Source: Skeletonema tropicum
Taxonomy: Eukaryota; Bacillariophyta; Thalassiosirophyceae; Thalassiosirales; Thalassiosiraceae
Length of the DNA stretch: 64,000 nt
Direction: 5' to 3'
Assembly: GCA_037178625.1 (NCBI GenBank)
Contig: CM074130.1
Location: forward strand, 2,852,001 to 2,916,000
Shown here piece by piece: positions 23,003 to 32,700 of the stretch. Each line of letters starts with the position of its first letter. Within the stretch, counting starts at the first letter, position 1. The notes under the pieces were generated by a model. It did not search any database, was not told the DNA's origin, and worked only from the letters and a program-made list of their open reading frames with translations. Position numbers and translations under genes: made by a program.

Positions 23003-23418
23003 GCAAATTAAAGACGTGTGCTCCTTTGTTGTTCGCTGCGGCTGCTCTCTTGTGTCGGCTCTTTCAAAATATATTTGGAAGGAAGTTTGCATTTAGCTAA
23101 CACATGCGCAAGTCTGAAAGTTGTAAGATAAACAAAGGTTGCATCCATGAAATAATTCATACTGTTTAATAACTCATAGGAGTGTGCTTGGTTTTCACAT
23201 ATAAATAGTGCAACAACACAACTTCTTGCTCCACAACCAACACCCTTGTCCACAACAACATCGTCATGTGCTTTGCAAGTGCAAGGCGCGCCAATTTTTT
23301 ATCTCCAACACTCCACACTCCACACTCGACCATGATGTCACTTGCAACAACTCCAGTTGGATGAGATACTGGAAGCACGTGAGTATTCAGTATTCGTCTC
23401 CATACAGCCAGCGCCAAG
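23003..23418. other. intergenic region
   Basis: This holds the eL15 3' end and the CtpA promoter. No gene is supported; ACACTCCACACTCCACACTC near 23310 is a small tandem repeat. Confidence 0.5.
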
Positions 23419-24939
23419 ATGAAATCCTTACCTCATAATGCTTGCATAGTAGCAGCAGTAGTTTCATCATCGATAATAGCAATCTGCGATGCATTCACCC
23501 AGCCAGCATCACTCTCTAGATCAGCTTTGACGTTGACGCCTGAGCTGGTGCCGATGCCAAGACAAAGCTCACAAAGGGCTGAGCTTCTGTCGGTAAACGC
23601 AGCTAGAATAAATCAGTGGGATGATTGTTTCAATGATATATGTGATGGGTTCATTCGACCGACACTGTTTGCTGCTGCGCTGGCTGCGTCCATGTTTTCG
23701 AGCCAACCAGCATTTGCAGATGACACTCCTAACGAAGATGCTGCACAACCAGCTACTTCATCAAAAAATGGTCCTCCAGCTTACGACGAAGCTTGGGGTC
23801 TTATCAAGAAGTATGCACTAGATCAAAAGTATAATGGACAAGATTGGGATGAAGCATACGCAACATATTTGAAAGGTGTTAGTTCCACGTCGACTGACGA
23901 GGGCCAAATAATGAAGGCAACATCCAACTTAGTAGGCTCTCTTGGAGATAAGTATTCACGGGTTTTGGACAAAGATTCATATGCCAGAATTCAAAAGTTT
24001 GATTTGATTGGTGTAGGAGTAACTCTCATGCCAGATCCTACGACCAAGGAAATCATTGTTGGGGCACCTCCTGTGCAAGATTCAGCAGCCTTTAAAGCAG
24101 GTATTAAGGTGGGAGATGCAGTGGTGGCCGTTAATGGGGTAGACACATTGGGCAGGACAGCGTTCGATATCATTGATCAAATATCTGAGGCACCAGATGC
24201 GAGTGTTGTTACATTTTGCATTCGAAGCGGTTCCGAATTTAGAGACGTAACAATGAAACGAGAGCTTCTCGAGGTTAAAGATCCCGTAAGTTATCGATTG
24301 AGTGAAACTAGAGCAGATGGGACAAAAGTTGGTTATGTTCGAGTTTCAGAATTCAACTCTCGCGTGAAACCATCGTTAGAAGCTGCTCTACGTGATCTTG
24401 AAGGACAACAAGTTAGCGCATATGTGTTGGACCTCAGAGGCAACCCTGGAGGAGCATTTCAAAGTGCAGTGGAAATAGCTGGCTTGTTCATGAGCGACAA
24501 GCTTGCAACCGATGTGGTGGACGGAAATGGCGTTTCTTTAAAATTCAGGACATCTGCAAATAAAGTGGCGATAGATCCAAGTGATCCAATCGCAATCTGG
24601 GTCGATGGTCGATCTGCCTCTGCTAGTGAGGTTCTTTCCGGTGCACTGAAAGACAATTGTAGGGCTGTTGTCATGGGGGATCAAACTTTTGGGAAGGGAC
24701 TTGTGCAAGCTGTATATGGCCTGAAGAACGGTTATGGGCTTGTACTTACTGTTGCCAAGTACCTAACCCCAGCCGGAACGGATATCAACAAAGTTGGTAT
24801 TGTACCGGATGTGTCGAAAGAAGATGCACTGCCATCATCGCCGGGATTTGTGCCATTCTTTGGATCAGATACTTCGCGAGTAGACTTCAATGATGTCAAA
24901 ACGCGTATGAGTTCACCTATGTGTTCTACTATTGAATAA
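23419..24939 (+). CDS. C-terminal processing peptidase CtpA, thylakoid lumen
   Basis: The 506-residue protein starts with a signal peptide ending CDA|FTQPAS, the diatom plastid motif. A second hydrophobic segment at about residues 80-100 (LFAAALAASMFSSQPAFAD) is a lumen-transfer domain with an AxA site. Then come a PDZ domain (IGVGVTLM..., AGIKVGDAVVAVNGVD) and the S41 protease core: YVLDLRGNPGGAF, SASASEVLSGALKDN with the catalytic Ser, and TFGKGLVQAVYGL with the catalytic Lys. Plant and cyanobacterial CtpA trims the D1 C-terminus so that the PSII Mn cluster can assemble. Targeting and family are clear; D1 as substrate is from family knowledge. Confidence 0.92.
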   Translation: MKSLPHNACIVAAVVSSSIIAICDAFTQPASLSRSALTLTPELVPMPRQSSQRAELLSVNAARINQWDDCFNDICDGFIRPTLFAAALAASMFSSQPAFADDTPNEDAAQPATSSKNGPPAYDEAWGLIKKYALDQKYNGQDWDEAYATYLKGVSSTSTDEGQIMKATSNLVGSLGDKYSRVLDKDSYARIQKFDLIGVGVTLMPDPTTKEIIVGAPPVQDSAAFKAGIKVGDAVVAVNGVDTLGRTAFDIIDQISEAPDASVVTFCIRSGSEFRDVTMKRELLEVKDPVSYRLSETRADGTKVGYVRVSEFNSRVKPSLEAALRDLEGQQVSAYVLDLRGNPGGAFQSAVEIAGLFMSDKLATDVVDGNGVSLKFRTSANKVAIDPSDPIAIWVDGRSASASEVLSGALKDNCRAVVMGDQTFGKGLVQAVYGLKNGYGLVLTVAKYLTPAGTDINKVGIVPDVSKEDALPSSPGFVPFFGSDTSRVDFNDVKTRMSSPMCSTIE

Positions 24940-25159
24940 TGATCAGAATAATATAACTCTCTAGCAACGTTTCAACTAAGTGAAGTTTTTATCTTATTCT
25001 CTGGAATGAAAATCCCTCAGCTTGCCGCATTGTATTTTCGTTCGATGTCAGAACTATGAATCCTGACTGGCAAATCGCCAAAGTCATTTAAATACTGATA
25101 GTGCTAAACTGCTTCTTCATGATAATGATTTATATGCTTACTTCTTCTCATGTGATTGC

Positions 25160-25375
25160 TCATGATGGCTGTGGTTCTATCCATGTACAGACTCTGACAC
25201 CTCATCTACCAGTATTCTACCTGTATCCTTCTAAAGCTTACTTTTTCTACATGTGATTTGCTGATGATGGCTGTGGTTCTATCCATGTTTAAAATTTCTG
25301 TTATATATATCCATGTGCAGATTGACACCTCATCAACCAGCATACTACCTGTATCCTACTTTGAATGGAGTGACC
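25160..25375. repeat. intergenic tandem duplication of about 100 bp
   Basis: GATGGCTGTGGTTCTATCCATGT occurs near 25161 and 25267, each followed by related GACACCTCATC..CCAG..CTACCTGTATCCT sequence. It lies within the spacer 24940-25695, which otherwise shows no gene. Confidence 0.7.
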
Positions 25376-25536
25376 GACCTATCAATGTTGTTGCTTCTAC
25401 TTATTGATCACGCGGCGGAAGTGAGCTTCGAAAAAGGTATGAAAGAGGAACGATGGAATAAATTTATCGATAGATGTAATACTAATTCTTGATTGATGGC
25501 ATCTACAGATTTCATTAATTTATACCTCTAGAATCT

Positions 25537-25610
25537 ATGATGCTAGCTCTCTTAAGTCCTACTTATGATGCTAGCTCTCGTAAGTCCTATGATGCTAGCT
25601 CTCTTAAGTA
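25537..25610. repeat. three short direct repeats near the YLD gene 3' end
   Basis: The unit ATGATGCTAGCTCTCTTAAG recurs three times (the middle copy has CG for CT) at a spacing of about 22-28 bp. Confidence 0.8.
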
Positions 25611-25695
25611 TGTGCGAACAGTAGCGGAAAATTGTTCGCTTGAATAGTTATGTACGTTGTTTTGGATCATGATGTGTTGGTTCTTGTTAATCTCT

Positions 25696-28068
25696 TTACT
25701 CAGCATCATCGATAACGACGGTTGTGACGGAGGTGATGGTGATAATGGTCTGAGTTCCGTCGTGGGTGACTTGGGTGTCAATGGTTGTGCTTGGTTCGCT
25801 AGCAGTGGATGGAAGTGAAGCGATGACCTCTGATACAGCAGGTGAGATGGCTCCTCCGACAGTGTCCAAGTAGGAAGGCATACCGCTTCCAGAGAGGCTG
25901 TTGGTGCTAGCCAACCTGTTAGCATGGGAAACAATACCGGCTCCTCCCGAAAGAGCAGAGTTGGTTCCAATGGCATCAAGGTATCCGGCAATTCCGGCGC
26001 CAGAAGTAGGAGCAGCAGCGGCACCAGATGAGACATCTTCCAAATAGGTCTGCACAACAGGGGTAGATGGAGCAGCGACAGCGCCGGTGGTGAGGTCGTC
26101 GAGGTAGGACTTTACTGCAGGTGCAGATCCAATAGCAGAGCTTCCTCCTCCAACTGAGTCAAGGTAGGATCCAAAGCCAGCGCCTCCAGAGAGAGCACTG
26201 TTGGAAGCAAGAGCATCCAAGTAGTTTCCAATAGCACTTGCTCCAGCGCTGGTGGAAGCGGCAGGAGCAGCTCCACTTGAGAGAGCATCCATGTAGTTTC
26301 CAATAGCTTCAGCACATTCCTCAGTAGCTTCAACAGCATCGCAAGCTTGGTTGACAGAGTCCAAGTATGAGACGAAACCAGCTCCTGCAGCGCGAACTGA
26401 AGTGGTAGGAACAGTGTTGAGGTAGTTGGCAATACCAGCTCCACTCATGCGAGTGTTGGAGGTAGGAAGGGATGAAAGGTAGTTTCCAATTCCAGCGCCA
26501 GTAGGTGCAGCTCCAGTAGAGACTTCGGTGAGAAGAGTCTTAACGCCTTTAGATGATGGAGCAGCGACAGCGCCGGTGGTGAGGTTGTCAAGGTAGGACT
26601 TTACTGCAGGTGCAGATCCAATAGCAGAGCTTCCTCCTCCAACAGAGTCAAGGTAGGATCCAAAGCCAGCGCCTCCAGAGAGAGCACTGTTGGAAGCAAG
26701 AGCATCCAAGTAGTTTCCAATAGCACTTGCTCCAGCGCTGGTGGAAGCGGCAGGAGCAGCTCCACTTGAGAGAGCATCCAGGTAGTTTCCAATAGCTTCA
26801 GCACATTCCTCAGTAGCTTCAACAGCATCGCAAGCTTGGTTGACAGAGTCCAAGTATGAGACGAAACCAGCTCCTGCAGCGCGAACTGAAGTGGTAGGAA
26901 CAGTGTTGAGGTAGTTGGCAATACCAGCTCCACTCATGCGAGTGTTGGAGGTAGGAAGGGATGAAAGGTAGTTTCCAATTCCAGCGCCAGTAGGTGCAGC
27001 TCCAGTAGAGACTTCGGTGAGAAGAGTCTTAACGCCTTCAGAAGAGGGAGAAGCGGCAGCACCGGTGGTGAGGTTGTCAAGGTAGGACTTTACTGCAGGT
27101 GCAGATCCAATAGCGGTGTTTCCTCCTCCAACAGAGTCAAGGTAAGATCCGAAGCCAGCGCCTCCAGAGAGAGCACTGTTGGAAGCAAGAGCATCCAAGT
27201 AGTTTCCGATAGCACTTGCTCCAGCGCTGGTGGAAGCGGCAGGAACAGCTCCACTTGAGAGAGCATCCATGTAGTTTCCAATAGCTTCAGCACATTCCTC
27301 AGTAGGTTGAACAGCATCGCATTCATTGTTGATAGAATCAAGGTAAGATCCAATTCCAGCACCTCCAAGACTTGTGTTGACGATAGGGAGAGCAGATAAA
27401 TAGTTGGCAATACCGGCTCCAGATGTAGGGACAGAAGCGTTACCGTTCGACATGGACTCCAAGTAGTTGGTCACAGCGGGTGCAGCAGGAGCGGCAGTTT
27501 CTCCAGAAGCCAATGAATCAAGGAAGTTCTTTACTGCTGGTGCAGATGGAGCAACAGGTGTGCTGGATGAACCGCCGACGGAGTCAAGGTAGGAAGCAAA
27601 GCCTGCTCCTCCAACACGGGATGGAGCGGAGGGAACTGAATCCAAATATGAGGCCATTCCTGCGCCAGAGATAATGGTGGCCTGGCTTGCAAGACGATCG
27701 AGGTAGTTTCCAATGACTTCGGCACCAGCGGAAGGAGATTCAGCAACTGGGTCGGCAACACCACTTGATACAGCACTCATGTAATTTGTGATGGCTTCGG
27801 CGCATTCTTCAACAGGTTGCACAGCGTCGCATCCCTTAGCTACTGTATCGAGATAGCTAGTGAAACCGGCACCTGCAACACGTGTGACGGGAGCTGGGAT
27901 GGAATCGAGATAACTTTTGACACCAGCGGCGGGTGATTCTTGTGCATTTCCCAATTGCTCAAGATATGAAGCGGAGAGAGCGGTGGTAGATTGTGTCTGC
28001 TTGGTGGGAGCGAAGGCATCGGCACCGGAGGCGGCAACCAAAGCAATTACAGAGGATGTGAACTTCAT
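25696..28068 (-). CDS. plastid-targeted YLD-repeat protein, unknown function
   Basis: The uninterrupted 790-residue frame opens with MKFTSSVIALVAASGADAFAPT: a signal peptide and a textbook ADA|FAP diatom plastid motif. The rest consists of about 35 units of 16-25 residues with the core [SN]Y[LM][DSEN]x[LVI], mostly preceded by Gly-Ala-Gly (GAGFGSYLDSV, GAGIANYLNTV, AIGNYLDAL). Four copies of a two-Cys motif CDAVxxxEECAEAI occur about 163 residues apart. No enzyme motif is visible. The composition (Ala, Gly, Ser, Asp) and regular short amphipathic segments suggest a scaffold or multivalent linker in the plastid. I do not recognise a named family; function is unknown. Confidence 0.8.
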   Translation of the reverse strand: MKFTSSVIALVAASGADAFAPTKQTQSTTALSASYLEQLGNAQESPAAGVKSYLDSIPAPVTRVAGAGFTSYLDTVAKGCDAVQPVEECAEAITNYMSAVSSGVADPVAESPSAGAEVIGNYLDRLASQATIISGAGMASYLDSVPSAPSRVGGAGFASYLDSVGGSSSTPVAPSAPAVKNFLDSLASGETAAPAAPAVTNYLESMSNGNASVPTSGAGIANYLSALPIVNTSLGGAGIGSYLDSINNECDAVQPTEECAEAIGNYMDALSSGAVPAASTSAGASAIGNYLDALASNSALSGGAGFGSYLDSVGGGNTAIGSAPAVKSYLDNLTTGAAASPSSEGVKTLLTEVSTGAAPTGAGIGNYLSSLPTSNTRMSGAGIANYLNTVPTTSVRAAGAGFVSYLDSVNQACDAVEATEECAEAIGNYLDALSSGAAPAASTSAGASAIGNYLDALASNSALSGGAGFGSYLDSVGGGSSAIGSAPAVKSYLDNLTTGAVAAPSSKGVKTLLTEVSTGAAPTGAGIGNYLSSLPTSNTRMSGAGIANYLNTVPTTSVRAAGAGFVSYLDSVNQACDAVEATEECAEAIGNYMDALSSGAAPAASTSAGASAIGNYLDALASNSALSGGAGFGSYLDSVGGGSSAIGSAPAVKSYLDDLTTGAVAAPSTPVVQTYLEDVSSGAAAAPTSGAGIAGYLDAIGTNSALSGGAGIVSHANRLASTNSLSGSGMPSYLDTVGGAISPAVSEVIASLPSTASEPSTTIDTQVTHDGTQTIITITSVTTVVIDDAE
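26112..27500 (-). repeat. 489-bp coding duplications inside the YLD gene
   Basis: Two long copies, 26112-26600 and 26601-27089, are almost identical over 489 bp (163 codons), and a third, shorter and more diverged copy follows from 27090. Near identity at silent sites indicates recent duplication or gene conversion. Confidence 0.88.
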
Positions 28069-29713
28069 GATGATTGTTGTTGGAGGTAGTTGATGGATCG
28101 ATCTGATGGATTTTTTATGAGAGCTTTTGATTTGGGGTTCGGATGGATCTGAATGGATTCAAATCATCAAAAATGGATCTTCCTCCTTTCTGGCAGGCCT
28201 GAAATGCGTGTGTTAGATACTATTGAATTCCGACGTGAGCCTGTAGAACATTTTTTAGCGGGCTAATTTTCCTGGCGCGGGGGCTGCCACGCCAGCAGAA
28301 AGGTCCATTTTGAATAATTTCAAAAACAAACCAGATGTTGGCGTATTCCTTGCAATTTAAACTAATTTAAACAAATTTAAACAACGAAGAACAGAAACTT
28401 TCTGCAATGCAGGCAGCCATGAGGGCGCGTTGGTGGTACATTTCACGTTGGTGGTACTTCTCGAGGATATGCAAATGTGAAAGGGCGGGATTGTCATGAT
28501 TTGTTCTTCAAAGGGCTCCAAATCAATAAAATCGCTGTAGAGAGTCGACGGTCGACGGGCGCCGGCCAATGAACAGATGCAAGTATTATTCCGTGCATCC
28601 TCTATCCTCCATCGTGACGACATAGCGTTACATGGACCTGCACCTTCCATACTCATTGCCTTACTTTTTAATCGAATATGTCCATTTCCAATAATATATA
28701 CTCATTGTCTTCATCGACATGAAAAAAAAAGAGATGTACACATCATTAAGACGAATGTCATGCAGTTCTAGAGAGTAAATATTTGCTACAATGTATTGTT
28801 GCCTTCTGTATCCAAGAGATACGTCTTGGATTATTAAGTTAGGGTAGCAACTCCTGCAGGACTCTAGTACACTGCTCTTATACTTGACGATCGCCGAGAA
28901 CGCTTGTTTTATATTAGGCATTAGGATGCTGGGTTGACGCGTTTACGGTTGGCATTAAAATATCAATGTCGTGGTAAAAGCTATGTAACCACGATTGAAT
29001 TTATCCACAACACATCATATCTTTTGAGCTTATGTTGGACAATAAGTAATCATCTAAGTAAGTCAGTGTCAACTAAGTAAGTCAGTGTCAAAAACAACGC
29101 AGCAATATTATATGAATTATGCACTGTATATTCATATAGAAAAAATAATATATTCTCTCTCTCTCAATGCGCCACCTTCTATCTAACATTACATCATGCT
29201 GTTTTTATATTGATGTGAGAAGCAAGTTAAGTAAGTAGTATCAACAATACTCACAAGCAAGCTACAATAAGTACTTACAAGACCCAAGCGAAGCACGCAC
29301 AAGAGAAGTGGTTTTAGTTGTGTCCATCCAATGACCTCGAGGTCGGAGGGAAGTTTTGATTTTAAATTCCGAATGGGCGGAGATGGACGGGCGGCCCATC
29401 CGTTGATGACAAACAATTGGACACTTTAGGATTTAATTAGCTAGTTTCGGGTGTTTTGTAGATGATTTATACTCAAATGTACATTCAATGGGGGCTTTGG
29501 GGGATCCCCTCCTCCCTCACTTGTGATTTCTCAAAAAAATAACGGCCCTTTTTTCCCTTTCATCCAAGAGAACCACGGCTGATAACACTGATAACACAAC
29601 AACATCATCATACCTTAAGCGGCCGCATTGCAGTCATTTCAATTCTGTATTGACTAACCCGACCAGCAGCAGAGGGATGCATTACTGAGAGCATATTGAT
29701 TTCTGCTCCTACA
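28069..29713. other. 1.6-kb intergenic region
   Basis: Upstream of both the YLD gene and the anoctamin gene. AT-rich, with TTTAAACTAATTTAAACAAATTTAAAC near 28355, an 18-bp direct repeat (AACTAAGTAAGTCAGTGTCA-type) near 29050-29090 and a CTCTCTCTCTC run at 29155. I see no convincing gene. Confidence 0.5.
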
Positions 29714-32700
29714 ATGATGGTCCCAGAGGAGGAGGCTGACATTGAACATTGCAACATCAACAGTCAACATCCAAACATCACTGAAGACGCCGTTGCTCCT
29801 CTCCACTGCCATCGGGACCCTCGACGAGCACCACTCCACTCAAGAATGCTATTTGCTCCAGCGCCTCATTCAAATTCCACAAAAATGCAGACTGCTGCAA
29901 GCTCTCGAACCAAAAAAGAAGTAACGCCAGCCTATGCATTCCGACATGCTGACACGGGCCTGTTGGAAATTCGGACGGGGAAGCCGCCATCTCCCTCCAT
30001 GGTGGCCCACGAAGACGATTCTGTGATTGGTCTAGATCCAGAGGAGAAACAAGACGAGACGAGGTTGGCACTTTATCCCATTGCACTGAATGGTGGTGGA
30101 GCTGGGCTGTACCGTGATCCGAGGGAGTTTGCGGCCGACAATGTTGGAGGGTTTTCACGCAATCATCGCACAGAGGCATCTCGTAGAGCTCCTTTGGATG
30201 GGCATGTTCACTTTGCATATCCCTACGAACGAAATAACAACAGGGACGCCGTTGACTTGGAAGCTGGAGAGTCTACTAATCAGAGCGAAGTGGGAACAAT
30301 CAATACCAGGCGGAGTTTATCATCTGCAATCAATCCATGGAAGGTGTGGGAACATTGGCACAATAAAATGTCAAGACTAGCAGATATTCGAACACAACGT
30401 GCCGAGGAAGAGGCATCTCACGTGACACTTGCACGGCAAAGAAACAAGGCTACGCGAGTTTCAGATGTCTACAACGATGACGACTTTGATTTTGCGTTGG
30501 TTTTGGCACCACATGATGCCTATGCGTTTTGGGCCAACCATTTAGACTTTAGAGAGGAGGCATTGAACTTTGGTTGATGATTTAGATCCAAACATCATTG
30601 ATACAAATGAGAAAGATGAAGAAAGCACTATTGCTACCAACACGTTTCATGATCAGGTGGATGATCACCGCAATAGTGACATCTCTGCTATAGAAAGGAC
30701 ACCCCCTGGAAGTGGACTTCGACGCCGGGCAAATGCAACTCCATCAACAAACGATTCCAAATTGAGGAGATTTTCATCAGTCAAAAAGCTCACGCCTTCG
30801 TCACTACGTAAATCTCCGTTTCGAGTTCGAACAGGTGAGAAGTCTGGGAGCCGTGTCTTTAGCCAAAGAAAAAGTATATTTGAACGACGTTTTTCCCCAA
30901 CTAGGACTGGTAGCTCCAGACGAATGACAAGATCAAATATGACGAATGATGGTGCCTCACCAGCACCTTCTAGCGACAACAAACGAGCATCAGAATCACC
31001 ATACGCCCCGAGGAGGCGTTGGGGAAACGCTTACGACAATAACAAACTATCAACGCCAAATCTTACTTCACCACCAATTGTCTCCTTGAAGAAAGGCAGT
31101 GCGATGAAGAAACGACAGCGTAGCAGCGTAGCTCCTTGGAGAATGCAACGGCAACGAAGCAGTACACGCCGTGGTTTGCGGAACAACCTTTCTGCTGTTA
31201 GCAGCAGCTTGATGAATTCAAATAAGAAGAGGGGCCGTGAAGAGGAAGAAGTAAGAACTCATGACAATGATGAACAAGACGATTTCTTCGGTTCACCTGG
31301 GATTCCAAGAGGCATTGCTGCACGTGTAAAGGGACTTGAGCTATTCTTGGAAGCATTGAAGATTGGTATTGTTGTTCGGAGACATTGGCCAAATGGAAAG
31401 TCTGTCTTTATTCAGCTCTATTCCGATGACGGTGGTGATACTATTGAATACAAGTACGTCCCAGATGACGAAGCTGTGATTGCATTGAAAGAGCAAGATC
31501 AAAGATACAACGGTCGACGTAAGAAAAAGAAAAGAAGGGCGAGCTTTGGAGAGAGAGACTCTCGTCGAATAAGCCGCGACAGCCAAGGCACCAACCAGAC
31601 TGATAAGCATCATTCAGCCGTGCCACTTCCAGATTATCTGAAAGCCAAGATTGACCGAGAGGAAGATATTCGCAAAAATGCTGGGATAAGGAACGCTGTC
31701 TCTCACAGCACACTAACCTGGCAAAATGCTGGCAAGCTAGAGGCACGGGATATCGTACAACTTCACCCAGCTAATAGCGTTGACCCGTTCTCTAAGGAAG
31801 AAATAAAGCTGGGCACATCATCTCTCCGTCGATCAGGAACACCGTATGTGAAAGCAAATACGTTCTCTATCATTTCGCCCTCAATGCAGGGAAATTTTGT
31901 CCAAGAACGATTTTCCAACGTCGACCTGAACAAGAAATGGTAAGTTAGCATGCAATGTCATGATGTGAACGCTTCATCGCTCATGAATCATTCACATAAT
32001 CTGACCATTCGCTTCATTTAATACGCTTAGGTGCGATGGTGAGCATTCTTCTTTGTTCCGTTCCCTTGACATTGAATGTTACACAGAAGGAGAATATTGG
32101 ATGGTGTTGAAAGGGTTTACTCTCTTACATCGTGATGCGTCAAACGGCCGCTTCGCTGCAATGAGAGCAGGAGGCTTCGGATCCTACCATCGCTACGCAG
32201 ATTCGACTTCGAACAATCAAAAGATGTTTAGTGAAGTGCTCCCACCGGCCAAGTCGAAGGATGGGGAAGATCCAGTCCAACAACCTGATATAACTGCACC
32301 ACCTAGTGACTATTTTCTGGGTTTCTCCAGCCCTGGCACTCAAATCTGGAGCCGCCTACGTCAAGCAGGACTTGAAACACAACGCATTTACGCACTTGAT
32401 ACCAGACAAGTAATGCTCAAAGTACGGTGTCCAATAGATAGACTTCAGGATGTCGCAGAAGCTCTGAAGCTAAAGTTGAAGACAAAAAGTGGCGAATACG
32501 TCCCATTCCGAGAGGACATCATATCGCAATTTGTAGCTACAGATGATGGCTTCGTTTCTCGCGAAGATGACGTCGATAGAGTGATGTCTCTCTTTCGCTC
32601 CTCGGAAAGACAGAAAATTATTGACTTTATTATTGGCTCACGTATCAGAGATTCTGGAGCTGAATTAGGTCCATCGACTCAACTTGGGAAACAAATACAA

